A program made the position numbers and the translations under genes. Below the pieces are notes generated by a model. The model saw only the letters and a program-made list of their open reading frames with translations, was not told where the DNA came from and ran no database searches. A DNA stretch of 44,265 bases from assembly GCA_002710725.1 (NCBI GenBank), contig PAKT01000077.1, forward strand, positions 1-44,265, given 5' to 3'. The stretch's first letter is position 1, and each line of letters starts with the position of its first letter. The stretch is from Spongiibacteraceae bacterium (GTDB taxonomy: Bacteria; Pseudomonadota; Gammaproteobacteria; Pseudomonadales; Spongiibacteraceae). This document shows positions 1 to 8,300 of this stretch, in pieces.

Positions 1-219
1 GCTGCCGCCCATCGGGTGCTTTGCATAGGATCGCCGGGTGATGATAGCTCGTCGCGATGAATAACCTGTGTTGGCCAAGCTCGGATACCGGGTGACGGCA
101 TCCACCGGACGCATGGAAGAAGAGGCATTTCTTAAATCCCTCGGCGCAACACAGGTTATTCATCGCGACGAGCTATCATCACCCGGCGATCCTATGCAAA
201 GCACCCGATGGGCGGCAGC
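1..219. repeat. 73-bp perfect inverted repeat at contig end
   Basis: Bases 1-73 are the exact reverse complement of 147-219, separated by a 73-base spacer (74-146). The right arm lies inside normal coding sequence of the acuI-type gene, whereas the left arm replaces the expected upstream half of that gene. A perfect fold-back at the very first base of a sequence is typical of a contig-end or amplification chimera. I infer an artefact rather than a biological element. Confidence 0.9.
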
Positions 220-559
220 GGTGGATTCCTGTGGCAGCCATACCCTGGCCAATGTGCTGGCGCAGGTGGACTACAACGGCGTCGTCACCGCTTGTGGTCT
301 GGCGCAGGGGACAGATCTCCCCGCGACGGTACTGCCGTTTGCGTTGCGCAATGTAGCTTTGCTCGGGGTCGACTCGGTCAATGCTCCGATGCGTCTGCGT
401 GAGCAGGCGTGGTCGCGACTGGAAACCGACCTAGATCGCAGCAAGCTGGATTCACTGTCTTTTGACTTGCCCTTTGATCAGTTGACAAAAGCTGGCCCCG
501 AAATTCTGGCGGGCAAGATTCGCGGCCGCGCCATTGTGTCAATGCGGAGTCAGATTTGA
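68..559 (+). CDS. acuI: AcuI/YhdH-type NADPH-dependent acrylyl-CoA reductase family, C-terminal part
   Basis: This is the C-terminal half of a zinc-independent medium-chain dehydrogenase/reductase of the YhdH/AcuI (acryloyl-CoA reductase) type. Family members reduce acryloyl-CoA or quinone-like enones with NADPH in the cytoplasm. The visible sequence covers the end of the Rossmann domain (KLGYRVTASTGR, then LKSLGA) and the typical segments VLAQVDYNGVVTACGLA, LPFALRNVALLGVDSV and a C-terminal KIRGRAIV. The family is about 325 residues, so roughly the first half is missing. Genuine homology starts at base 74; the GTG at 68 falls inside the inverted duplication that starts the window, so it is not the true start. 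The stop codon is followed directly by the ATG of the next gene (TGAATG), consistent with an operon. The substrate in this organism is inferred only from the family. Confidence 0.8.
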   Translation: MLAKLGYRVTASTGRMEEEAFLKSLGATQVIHRDELSSPGDPMQSTRWAAAVDSCGSHTLANVLAQVDYNGVVTACGLAQGTDLPATVLPFALRNVALLGVDSVNAPMRLREQAWSRLETDLDRSKLDSLSFDLPFDQLTKAGPEILAGKIRGRAIVSMRSQI

Positions 560-1375
560 ATGATGAGCGATCATTTTTCACTGCAGGGAAAGGTTGCGCT
601 GATAACCGGTGCGGGGAACGGGATTGGTGCAGCCTGTGCGCGCTGTTTTGCGCAGAGCGGCGCAGCGGTTATGGCCAGCGATATCAACGGCGAGAGAGTT
701 GAGGCGCTAGCCCGCGAGCTGGTTGCCGAAGGTTTTAAAGTCAAGGCGATCCAGCATGATGTGGCCAAAGAGGATGACTGGGCCCGCGTCGTCGATGCTC
801 TGGCTGACTGGCAAGATGGCTGGGATATTCTGGTGAACAACGCCGGTATCTATATTGGTGGAAAGCTGGAAGAAAATTTGCTCAGCCAATTACACCGCAT
901 CAATAGTATCAATATCGATTCCATTTTTTTGGGCACCCAGTTTGCTGCCAGTGCTATGCAACCGGACGGACGCTTCGGACGCGGCGGCTCAATAATCAAC
1001 TTGTCGTCTATTGCCGGATTGATTGGCGTACCGGGACATTCCATCTACGGAGCGACTAAAGGCGCAGTGCGATCTTTGACCAAGCATAGCGCCGTGGAAT
1101 TTGCAGCGTTTGGGTACGGTATTCGGGTCAATTCCTTGCACCCCGGGCTGATTGCCACGGACATGGGGCATTTGGTGTTCAAGGACTTTGTCGAGGTCGG
1201 TTTGGCCTCGTCGGAATCCGAAGCGCAACAGATGCTGGAAAAACAGATGATTCCGATGGGTCGTTTGGGTGACGTGCAGGACATCGCCTTGGCGGCTCAG
1301 TTTCTTGCCAGCGATGCATCGTCCTATATGACCGGCTCAGAACTTACTGTGGACGGCGGTTTTACTGCAACTTGA
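560..1375 (+). CDS. SDR family NAD(P)-dependent oxidoreductase
   Basis: Classical short-chain dehydrogenase/reductase, 271 residues, a usual family length. It oxidises an alcohol or reduces a ketone with NAD(P) in the cytoplasm. Visible motifs are the cofactor-binding TGAGNGIG near residue 15, NNAG near residue 94, the catalytic Ser150 in NLSSIAG, and Tyr163/Lys167 in YGATK. An acidic residue after the second beta strand (ASDIN) hints at NAD rather than NADP preference. The start follows the acuI-type stop with no gap, and a GGAG at 546-549 supports ATG 560; a second ATG at 563 is possible. It is followed by a second SDR of similar design, so the pair may act on successive or stereochemically different substrates. 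The substrate cannot be read from the sequence. Confidence 0.88.
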   Translation: MMSDHFSLQGKVALITGAGNGIGAACARCFAQSGAAVMASDINGERVEALARELVAEGFKVKAIQHDVAKEDDWARVVDALADWQDGWDILVNNAGIYIGGKLEENLLSQLHRINSINIDSIFLGTQFAASAMQPDGRFGRGGSIINLSSIAGLIGVPGHSIYGATKGAVRSLTKHSAVEFAAFGYGIRVNSLHPGLIATDMGHLVFKDFVEVGLASSESEAQQMLEKQMIPMGRLGDVQDIALAAQFLASDASSYMTGSELTVDGGFTAT

Positions 1376-1389
1376 GGGCAGCCAATGCT

Positions 1390-2163
1390 ATGACAAAAAC
1401 ACAGCAACAAGTTGCACTGATTACCGGCGCCGGTGCCGGCATTGGAAGAGCCACGGCAATCGCGCTGGCCGCTGACGGGTTTTGTGTAGTGGTCAGTGAT
1501 ATCAATCTGGAGGCGGCAACGTTGGTGGTTGAGCAGATAAAAGCCGAGGGCGGGGCCGGATATGCCCTGCGTCAGGATGTTGTCGACGAGGCCGGTTGGC
1601 GCGATACGGTAGACCAGATTGTTGCGAGCCATGGTGGGTTGCACGCGCTGATCAACAATGCCGGCGTCGCCACCATCTGTGGTATAGAAGAGGAATCCCT
1701 TGAGGGTTGGCGTCGCACCCAGAGCGTCAATGCGGACGGGGTATTTCTCGGCTGCAGGGCCGCTATCTCCGCCATGAAGCACTGTGGTGGGGCCATCGTT
1801 AACGTGTCATCTATCGAAGGTATTGTCGGCGACCCGATGTTGCCGGCCTACAATGCCAGCAAGGGCTCAGTTCGAGCCCTCACCAAATCGATTGCGTTGT
1901 ATTGCGCTCGTCAGGGCTTTCCCATCAGGGTGAATTCTATTCATCCCGGTTATGTCGCTACACCGCTGGTCAGCAACGCGCTGGCCGAGTTGGAGCCGTC
2001 CGCAGCTGATGAGTTTACTGCCAGTGTCATGGCAAAAATCCCCATGGGGCGAATGGCAGAACCGGAGGAGATTGCCAGTGGTATCCGGTTTCTCGTATCC
2101 GGGGAATCCAGCTACATGACCGGCGCAGAATTGATAATGGACGGCGGCTATACCGCCGCGTAA
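1390..2163 (+). CDS. SDR family NAD(P)-dependent oxidoreductase
   Basis: Second classical SDR, 257 residues from ATG 1390. The glycine motif TGAGAGIG, the acidic VVSDIN segment (NAD preference likely), NNAG, Ser141 in NVSSIEG and Tyr154/Lys158 in YNASK are all present, so it should be catalytically competent. The C-terminal SSYMTGAELIMDGGYTA is typical of cyclohexanol, cyclopentanol and hydroxysteroid dehydrogenase relatives and is nearly the same as the end of the preceding gene, suggesting an old tandem duplication. A TTG in frame at 1372 overlaps the previous stop, but the ATG at 1390 with GAGG at 1374-1377 upstream is more convincing. The substrate is unknown; the context (two SDRs, a reductase and a lipid-type methyltransferase) suggests metabolism of a lipophilic alcohol or ketone, which is inference. 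Confidence 0.88.
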   Translation: MTKTQQQVALITGAGAGIGRATAIALAADGFCVVVSDINLEAATLVVEQIKAEGGAGYALRQDVVDEAGWRDTVDQIVASHGGLHALINNAGVATICGIEEESLEGWRRTQSVNADGVFLGCRAAISAMKHCGGAIVNVSSIEGIVGDPMLPAYNASKGSVRALTKSIALYCARQGFPIRVNSIHPGYVATPLVSNALAELEPSAADEFTASVMAKIPMGRMAEPEEIASGIRFLVSGESSYMTGAELIMDGGYTAA

Positions 2164-2188
2164 CGGTGATTACCAGGAGGTGGTAACC

Positions 2189-2977
2189 ATGAACCAGACG
2201 AGAGAGCCGATTCCTTTTTGGGCGCGTTTTTTTCTCAAATTTGCCGATGTCTGCATATTCGATGCACCCGGAAAGCCGCGCTTTAAGGTAGCGTGGGCGG
2301 TGGATGTTCACAAAATAGCAACGCTGTTTATCATTTACGCAATGATGCATCACTTTCAGAACTTTTCCACCGGGGCGTGGGTATATCTGGCCCTACACGG
2401 CATCTATGGCTATTGCTGGCTGATCAAGGATTTTGCATTTAGGGATCATCAGCTCAATAACAAACTAAGCTTTATCGGTTTTTTTAATCTCTATGCTCTG
2501 TTGATTGCCTGGTACTGGCTGATTCCCTATCTGTTTTTGTCGCGCTACGTGGAGCCCAGTGGCTTTGTTCTGTTTGTCGCAATCGCGCTACATACACTTG
2601 GTGTGGTCACCATGATTGCAGCTGACGGCCAGCGGCACTGGGCGATGAAATACCGCACCCAATCAGGCCTGTTTACAGACGGTATGTGCCGCTATACACG
2701 TAATCCGAACTACCTGGGTGAGCTAATGCTTTACGCGGCCTATGCTTTACTGGCGGCGCACTGGCTGGCGTGGGTTATCTACGCTTATATGGCGATCTAC
2801 TTTCTGGCGCGGATGAAAGGCAAAGATCACGCAATTTCCCGCCATCCCGGCTGGGCAGACTACAAAGCACAAAGTGGCTTGCTGATTCCCTGGCGTATAC
2901 TCAATGGCCGGGCATTGTATGAGCGGTGGCAGGAGCATTCGTCCAGAGCAGGCACATTAGAGGAGGCGAAAGGATGA
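2189..2977 (+). CDS. ICMT/phospholipid-methyltransferase-like integral membrane protein
   Basis: About 262 residues, largely hydrophobic, with several membrane helices. The C-terminal part (after residue ~155) carries the arrangement of the isoprenylcysteine carboxyl methyltransferase / DUF1295 superfamily: RYTRNPNYLGE, a hydrophobic stretch, then HPGWADYKAQSG and LIPW. In this superfamily those segments bind S-adenosylmethionine at the membrane interface, so a lipid or small hydrophobic molecule is a likely substrate; this is inferred from the family. ATG 2189 has a strong GGAGG (2176-2180) at good spacing and is preferred over the in-frame GTG at 2180. It lies 25 bases after the second SDR and overlaps the next gene by ATGA, so it is part of the same operon. 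Confidence 0.72.
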   Translation: MNQTREPIPFWARFFLKFADVCIFDAPGKPRFKVAWAVDVHKIATLFIIYAMMHHFQNFSTGAWVYLALHGIYGYCWLIKDFAFRDHQLNNKLSFIGFFNLYALLIAWYWLIPYLFLSRYVEPSGFVLFVAIALHTLGVVTMIAADGQRHWAMKYRTQSGLFTDGMCRYTRNPNYLGELMLYAAYALLAAHWLAWVIYAYMAIYFLARMKGKDHAISRHPGWADYKAQSGLLIPWRILNGRALYERWQEHSSRAGTLEEAKG

Positions 2978-3381
2978 TTGATTTGAAACGCTGGAAAGCC
3001 TTTTTCCTGTTCGCTGCCCTGTTTAACGCCGCTGCGGGTATGTTGATGGTATTTGCGCCGGAGCTTTTCGGGGTACTGATGCAAATAGAGGCGGCCGATA
3101 TACAGGCATCCACAGCCTGGATACACCAGTTTGGTGTGCTGGTGTTGGGGTTTGGCCTGGCTTACTTCTGGTTGTCCCGTGATCCGCTGGCTAATCGCAA
3201 TCTCGCGCTACTGGGCTGCATTGGCAAACTGGCTGTCTTTGCGACGGGCTGGATTGACTATTTTGCGGGCCATGCCCCCCTGTACTTTGCAATTCTGGTA
3301 GTGGCAGATGCCTTGTTTGCCCTGGTTTTCTACTACTTTTATCGGATCACGGCCACCGCTGAAACCCGGACTTTTGTCTGA
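2974..3381 (+). CDS. Small integral membrane protein, unknown function
   Basis: A 135-residue protein with about four hydrophobic segments (around residues 8-30, 46-66, 73-92 and 97-120), so an inner-membrane protein. I do not recognise a named family with confidence; the pattern resembles small four-helix proteins of the DoxX/DUF4345 kind. The start at ATG 2974 overlaps the stop of the methyltransferase (ATGA), and a GGAGG at 2962-2966 precedes it, so translation is probably coupled. Its function is probably tied to the methyltransferase and SDR genes upstream, which is inference from operon position only. Confidence 0.7.
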   Translation: MIDLKRWKAFFLFAALFNAAAGMLMVFAPELFGVLMQIEAADIQASTAWIHQFGVLVLGFGLAYFWLSRDPLANRNLALLGCIGKLAVFATGWIDYFAGHAPLYFAILVVADALFALVFYYFYRITATAETRTFV

Positions 3382-3388
3382 AAAATTA

Positions 3389-3519
3389 ACGATTTGCCTG
3401 CGGAACTCGATTTGCTGCCAAAGCTTGGCCAACTATCACCGCGATAGCTGGCTCTTGCTTGCAGCATTCGCTAACATCAGCGCCTCATCTTGGAACTGAT
3501 GGATAGAGAGGCAAATCGT
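3389..3519 (+). promoter_or_regulatory. Structured leader of glmU with start-region pairing
   Basis: The 136-base gap before glmU is rich in self-complementarity. ACGATTTGCCT (3389-3399) is exactly complementary to AGGCAAATCGT (3509-3519), which covers the end of the ribosome-binding site and the GTG start of glmU. A second copy of the core, CGATTTGC (3408-3415), could pair with the same target instead. Between them lies a 10-bp near-perfect hairpin, GCCAACTATC (3428-3437) with GATAGCTGGC (3443-3452). The arrangement could hide or expose the glmU start; that function is inference. Confidence 0.45.
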
Positions 3520-4876
3520 GTCAATAGAAGTCGTCATTCTCGCCGCCGGCAAGGGCACTCGAATGCGCTCGAGCCTGCCAAAGGTCATGCACGCCATCGC
3601 CGGCACGCCAATGCTGGGCCATGTGATCAGCGCTGCACGGAGTATTGCTGCTGACACCATTCACGTTGTTGTCGGACATGGCGCGGATCATGTCAAAGCG
3701 GCTTTTGACCGGGTTTCCTGGATTGATCAAACCGAACAAAAGGGCACCGGGCACGCGGTAGCGCAGGCTTTACCGAGTCTGGCGGACGACAGCCGAGTGC
3801 TGATTCTTTACGGCGACGTACCACTGATTGCCTCTGAAACACTGGACAAGCTCGTTGCGCACTGCAACGACGAGGCAATGAGCCTGCTCACCACCAACCT
3901 TAACGACCCAAGTGGTTATGGCCGTATCATTCGAGAGCAGGACAAGGTTGTGGCCATCGTTGAACAGAAAGACGCCAGCTTTGAGCAACTTGCTATTCAG
4001 GAAGTGAACACGGGCATCATGGCCGTGACAGCCAAACACCTCAAACAGTGGTTGCCGAGGCTCAGCAGTGACAATGCCCAGGGCGAATACTACCTCACCG
4101 ACATCATCGAAATGGCCGTTGGCGATGGTATTGCCGTCGAGGTCTGTCAGCCGGCGTCGCCCTGGGAAGTGCAAGGGGTCAACAATCGTGCGCAACTCAA
4201 CGAACTGGAACGCTATTACCAGCGCTGTCGGGCGGAGGCGGTTATGGCTGACGGCGCCACATTGGCGGACGCCGGCCGCATTGATATTCGCGGTGAGCTG
4301 AAGGTGGGTCAGGATTGCTACATCGACGTTAATTGCGTTTTTGAAGGGCAGTGCGAAATTGGAGACAAGGTTCATATCGGCCCCAACTGCGTCCTGATTA
4401 ACAGTCGGGTGGCCAATGGCAGTACAATTAAGGCAAACTCCGTGCTCGAAGAAGCGGTTGTGGGCGAAGACTGTGATGTCGGCCCATTCGCCAGGCTTCG
4501 TCCGGGCACCGTGCTGTCGGCGAAAGCCAAAATCGGCAATTTTGTAGAGACAAAAAAAGCCGTGCTGGGTGCAGGCAGCAAGGTCAATCACCTGAGCTAT
4601 ATCGGTGACAGCGAGCTGGGTGAAAACGTCAACGTGGGTGCCGGAACCATCACCTGTAACTACGACGGCGTGAACAAATCCAAAACCGTTATTGGTGACG
4701 GGGCGTTTATCGGCTCTAACACCTCGCTGGTGGCGCCGGTAACGGTGGGGAAAAATGCGACTGTGGGCGCGGGGTCAACCATTACCGGTGATGTTGCCGA
4801 GGCCGAACTGGCGGTGGCACGCGGGAAACAACGCAATATAAGCGGCTGGAAACGGCCGACCAAAAAGACAGATTAA
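3518..4876 (+). CDS. glmU: Bifunctional GlmU: N-acetylglucosamine-1-phosphate uridyltransferase / glucosamine-1-phosphate acetyltransferase
   Basis: 452 residues, the normal length of GlmU (about 455). It acetylates glucosamine-1-phosphate with acetyl-CoA and then transfers UMP from UTP, giving UDP-GlcNAc for peptidoglycan and LPS. The N-terminal pyrophosphorylase domain begins with the nucleotide-binding LAAGKGTRM motif (residues ~8-16) and includes QKGTGHA and YGDVPL. The C-terminal half (after residue ~250) is a left-handed beta-helix of hexapeptide repeats, with LRPGT, NFVETKKA and NHLSYIGD segments of the acetyltransferase active site. The start is GTG 3518 behind GAGAGG (3506-3511), matching the usual N-terminus. 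It is 9 bases before glmS. In many gammaproteobacteria glmU-glmS follows the atp operon; here it does not. Confidence 0.97.
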   Translation: MSIEVVILAAGKGTRMRSSLPKVMHAIAGTPMLGHVISAARSIAADTIHVVVGHGADHVKAAFDRVSWIDQTEQKGTGHAVAQALPSLADDSRVLILYGDVPLIASETLDKLVAHCNDEAMSLLTTNLNDPSGYGRIIREQDKVVAIVEQKDASFEQLAIQEVNTGIMAVTAKHLKQWLPRLSSDNAQGEYYLTDIIEMAVGDGIAVEVCQPASPWEVQGVNNRAQLNELERYYQRCRAEAVMADGATLADAGRIDIRGELKVGQDCYIDVNCVFEGQCEIGDKVHIGPNCVLINSRVANGSTIKANSVLEEAVVGEDCDVGPFARLRPGTVLSAKAKIGNFVETKKAVLGAGSKVNHLSYIGDSELGENVNVGAGTITCNYDGVNKSKTVIGDGAFIGSNTSLVAPVTVGKNATVGAGSTITGDVAEAELAVARGKQRNISGWKRPTKKTD

Positions 4877-4885
4877 GGACATACC

Positions 4886-6712
4886 ATGTGCGGGATTGTC
4901 GGCGCCGTAGCCGATCGCGATATCAGCGATATTCTTATTGAAGGCCTGAAACGACTGGAATACCGAGGCTACGACTCTGCCGGTGTCGCATTGCTGGATC
5001 AGGGTAAACTGTCCATCCGCAAGGAAGTGGGCAAAGTGGCTGCCCTGGAGCAGGCGTTAACGTCTAAACAAACCGGTCACGCCGGCATTGCTCACACCCG
5101 CTGGGCCACCCACGGCAAACCCACAGAATTGAACGCGCACCCCCACTTTTCCGGCGACAAACTGGCGGTTGTGCACAACGGCATTATTGAAAACCACGAA
5201 GCCCTGCGCGAGGAATTGAGCAGTCAGGGCTATCAGTTTGTATCTGAAACGGATACCGAAACGATTGCCCACCTGATTAATCATCTGATGCAGCAGGGGC
5301 ATGATTTGCTGGCCGCGGTCAAGGCGGCGATTCCCCGTCTGGAAGGTGCCTATGGCCTGGCGATAGTTCACGCTGACGAGCCCGATCGCATAGTTTGTGC
5401 CCGCAGCGGTAGCCCACTGGTACTGGGTTTGGGGTTTGGTGAAAATTTTCTGGCCTCTGATCAACTGGCGCTGCGACAGGTAACCGATCGCTTTGTCTAT
5501 CTGGATGAAGGTGATATCGCTGAAATTACCCGCGACGCTTACGCCATCTGGGACCACAATGGCAATACGGTAGAGCGCCCGGTAGAGCGAATTACCGGCA
5601 ATGCCGATTCAGCCGAGAAGGGAAACTACCGACACTTTATGCTCAAGGAGATTTTTGAGCAGCCGGCGGTCGTCAAAAATACCCTGCAGGGGCGTCTGGG
5701 CCGCGATCATATTCTGGAACAGAGTTTTGGCAGCGCCGCTTCCAGTATTTTTGACAAAGTGCAGAGCGTACAGATTGTTGCCTGCGGCACCAGTTATCAC
5801 GCGGGCATGGTGGCCAAATACTGGATTGAAGGTGTGGCCGGTATTCCGTGCCGTGTCGAAGTCGCCAGTGAATTTCGCTACCGCAAATTTGTGGTTAGCC
5901 CCGGCACGCTGCTGGTTACAATTTCCCAATCCGGCGAGACAGCCGACACCCTGGCGGCCCTGCGTCTGGCCAAGGAGCTGGACTATACCGCCACGCTTAC
6001 GGTGTGCAATGTCGCGCAAAGCTCTCTGGTGCGCGAATCCGACCTGGCGTTGATGACGGAGGCTGGCCCCGAAATCGGTGTCGCGTCAACCAAGGCTTTC
6101 ACTACCCAGCTCACAGCACTGCTTATGCTGACGGTAGCCCTCGGTCGTCGCTATGCCATCGATAAAGCGCAGGAGTCGGAGATTATAGCCGCGCTGCACT
6201 CGCTGCCGGAAACCCTGGCTTCGGCCTTGACCATGGACCATGACATTCGCGATGTTGCGGAAACCTTTGCCGACAAACATCACGCACTCTTTTTGGGGCG
6301 CGGTATACAGTGGCCGATCGCGATGGAAGGCGCGTTGAAACTAAAAGAGATTTCCTATATTCACGCAGAAAGCTATCCGGCCGGTGAGCTCAAGCACGGA
6401 CCACTAGCGCTGGTGGATGACGATATGCCTGTGGTGGCAGTCGCGCCCAACGACGAATTGCTGGAAAAACTGAAATCCAATCTCGAGGAAGTGCAGGCCC
6501 GCGGCGGTCAGCTTTTCGTGTTCGCCGACAAGCAGGCGGGCTTCAAAAATGAGCCGGGTCTTACCGTTATCCCGGTGCCGCACAGCGCCGACATCATCGC
6601 GCCGATTCTCTATACCGTACCCCTGCAGTTGCTGTCCTACCACGTCGCCGTGTTTAAAGGCACAGATGTGGATCAGCCGCGCAACCTCGCAAAATCGGTG
6701 ACCGTAGAATAA
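4886..6712 (+). CDS. glmS: Glutamine--fructose-6-phosphate aminotransferase (isomerizing)
   Basis: 608 residues, the expected length. GlmS makes glucosamine-6-phosphate from fructose-6-phosphate and glutamine, the first step of amino-sugar synthesis. Cys2 right after the initiator Met (MCGIVG) is the N-terminal nucleophile of the glutaminase domain; [14 protein letters not shown] and SETDTE follow. Two SIS domains occupy the second half ([18 protein letters not shown], then [25 protein letters not shown]), and the C-terminus ends in LAKSVTVE as usual. It lies 9 bases after glmU, so the two are surely cotranscribed. I see no glmS ribozyme upstream, which is expected because that element belongs to Gram-positives. 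Confidence 0.97.
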   Translation: MCGIVGAVADRDISDILIEGLKRLEYRGYDSAGVALLDQGKLSIRKEVGKVAALEQALTSKQTGHAGIAHTRWATHGKPTELNAHPHFSGDKLAVVHNGIIENHEALREELSSQGYQFVSETDTETIAHLINHLMQQGHDLLAAVKAAIPRLEGAYGLAIVHADEPDRIVCARSGSPLVLGLGFGENFLASDQLALRQVTDRFVYLDEGDIAEITRDAYAIWDHNGNTVERPVERITGNADSAEKGNYRHFMLKEIFEQPAVVKNTLQGRLGRDHILEQSFGSAASSIFDKVQSVQIVACGTSYHAGMVAKYWIEGVAGIPCRVEVASEFRYRKFVVSPGTLLVTISQSGETADTLAALRLAKELDYTATLTVCNVAQSSLVRESDLALMTEAGPEIGVASTKAFTTQLTALLMLTVALGRRYAIDKAQESEIIAALHSLPETLASALTMDHDIRDVAETFADKHHALFLGRGIQWPIAMEGALKLKEISYIHAESYPAGELKHGPLALVDDDMPVVAVAPNDELLEKLKSNLEEVQARGGQLFVFADKQAGFKNEPGLTVIPVPHSADIIAPILYTVPLQLLSYHVAVFKGTDVDQPRNLAKSVTVE

Positions 6713-6718
6713 GCAGCA

Positions 6719-7921
6719 GTGCACTACGATGTCATTATTCTCGGCGCGGGCGCTTCCGGCCTGTTCTGCGCCTTTACCGCAGCCCAGCGCGGCCGCCGTG
6801 TACTGGTGCTGGAGCGTGCCAACAAGGTTGGTAAAAAAATCCTGATGTCGGGCGGCGGGCGCTGCAACTTTACTAACTATTCTATCGAGCCGAACAATTT
6901 TATTTCCAGTAATTGCCACTTCTGCAAGGCATCGCTGAAGCGCTACAGCCAATGGGATTTCCTATCTCTGGTGGAGCGCTACGACATTGCCTTTGAGGAG
7001 CGCCAATACGGTCAGCTGTTCTGCCTGAACTCTGCGCGCGATATTCTCAATATGCTTCTGACCGAGTGCGAAAACGCGGGTGTCGATATCCGCACAAACT
7101 GTCAGGTCTCCGATGTTAAAGCCGTCGAAGGTGCAGAAGATGAAGGTGCGCGATTCAAGCTCTCCGCCGGCAAGCAGAGTTTTACCTGCCAATCGCTGGT
7201 CGTGGCTACCGGGGGTTTGTCCATTCCGACACTGGGTGGCAGTGGAGATGGCTACCTGCTGGCTGAGCAGTTTGGCCTTACCCTGAAACCACGCCAGGCT
7301 GGACTGGTGCCTTTTATGTTCAGTGACGCCATGAAGGGCGTTTGCGAACGGCTATCGGGGCTTGCGCTGCCGGTTGCTGTGTCTTGCAACGAGCAACAGT
7401 TTCACGCGGATATGCTGTTTACCCACCGGGGAATGAGCGGCCCGGCCATGCTCCAGATATCGAACTACTGGAACCCAGGCGACGCGCTGACCATCGACTT
7501 TTTACCCGACGATGATGCCGTCGAGTGGCTGTTACAGGAAAAACAGCGCAGCCCGAAAAGCCTGCTGCGCAGCGTGCTCGGTCAGCGTCTGTCAAAAAGC
7601 CTGACGCTGGAACTGCAGAACCTGTTGTGGACTGAGCGCGGGCAAACAGTAATGGCGGAAATCAGTGACCGCGACTTGCGCAGGGTCGGTGAAAGCCTGA
7701 ATGCTTTCGAGGTAAAACCGTCAGCCACCGAAGGCTATCGCACCGCGGAAGTGACCCGCGGCGGGGTTGATACCGATGGTCTGAGCTCCAAGACACTGGA
7801 AGCGAAAACGCAGCCGGGACTCTACTTTATTGGCGAGGTGGTGGACGTCACCGGTTGGCTCGGCGGCTTTAACTTTCAGTGGGCCTGGTCATCCGGCTAC
7901 AGTGCGGGTTTGCACGCCTAG
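6719..7921 (+). CDS. HI0933/YhiN-family FAD-dependent oxidoreductase
   Basis: 400 residues. It starts with a dinucleotide-binding fold (VIILGAGASGLFCA), followed by KVGKKILMSGGGRCNFTN, VVATGGLSIPTLGGSGDGY and a C-terminal GEVVDVTGWLGGFNFQWAWSSG. These are signature segments of the HI0933/YhiN flavoprotein family, whose physiological substrate is not established. The GTG start at 6719 is only 6 bases after glmS and has no clear Shine-Dalgarno, so it probably depends on readthrough from glmS. It overlaps the convergent gene at 7918 by four bases. Confidence 0.88.
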   Translation: MHYDVIILGAGASGLFCAFTAAQRGRRVLVLERANKVGKKILMSGGGRCNFTNYSIEPNNFISSNCHFCKASLKRYSQWDFLSLVERYDIAFEERQYGQLFCLNSARDILNMLLTECENAGVDIRTNCQVSDVKAVEGAEDEGARFKLSAGKQSFTCQSLVVATGGLSIPTLGGSGDGYLLAEQFGLTLKPRQAGLVPFMFSDAMKGVCERLSGLALPVAVSCNEQQFHADMLFTHRGMSGPAMLQISNYWNPGDALTIDFLPDDDAVEWLLQEKQRSPKSLLRSVLGQRLSKSLTLELQNLLWTERGQTVMAEISDRDLRRVGESLNAFEVKPSATEGYRTAEVTRGGVDTDGLSSKTLEAKTQPGLYFIGEVVDVTGWLGGFNFQWAWSSGYSAGLHA

Positions 7922-8196
7922 GCTGTCGTATCTGCCTTGGTTGCCAGCATGTCGTAAAACTCGCGCCAGAGAATTTCCGCTTCGCCCTGCCAGCCTTTCT
8001 GCCGCAACAGGATTTCGGCTGCAGTCTGCACCCGAATCAGTGACACCACAGGACAGCTCGGCATGCATTGGGCTTGCAGTGCCCGGTCGGCCACATCGGG
8101 TCTGACTTTGGCATGGCGGGCCACGTCCTCCAGTGAAATGCCAAACTCGATCAGGAGCTGTCGCGCGATAGAAAGTTTTTCTTCTGTGCTGCTCAT
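7918..8196 (-). CDS. Small hypothetical protein
   Basis: A 92-residue soluble protein that I do not recognise. The N-terminal half (LSIARQLLIEFGISLEDVARHAKVR) looks helical and could form a helix-turn-helix-like unit, and a CMPSCP pair of cysteines sits near residue 45. It is transcribed away from the XRE regulator gene, with 104 bases between, and its 3' end overlaps the flavoprotein gene. ATG 8196 is preceded by a GAGGGAC stretch about 11 bases upstream. The divergent position makes it a plausible target of the XRE regulator; this is inference. Confidence 0.6.
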   Translation of the reverse strand: MSSTEEKLSIARQLLIEFGISLEDVARHAKVRPDVADRALQAQCMPSCPVVSLIRVQTAAEILLRQKGWQGEAEILWREFYDMLATKADTTA

Positions 8197-8230
8197 CGTG
8201 TGCCTGTCCCTCGGTAAAACGAATGAGTAA

Positions 8231-8239
8231 AGTTAAACT
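8231..8239. promoter_or_regulatory. Small dyad in the divergent promoter region
   Basis: AGTTAAACT at 8231-8239 is a dyad around a central A. It lies in the AT-rich 104-base region between the two divergent small genes, where both promoters must be. It is a possible operator half-site for the neighbouring XRE protein; a dyad this short could be chance. Confidence 0.2.
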
Positions 8240-8300
8240 AAACAGAAGAGTAATTTATTCTTTCCTTTCCACCTGCGTCAAGTATTTCTAAACTCGCGCC

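Noticed and set aside
3770-4591. 273-codon minus-strand ORF inside glmU
   Set aside because: Antisense shadow of glmU without protein features.
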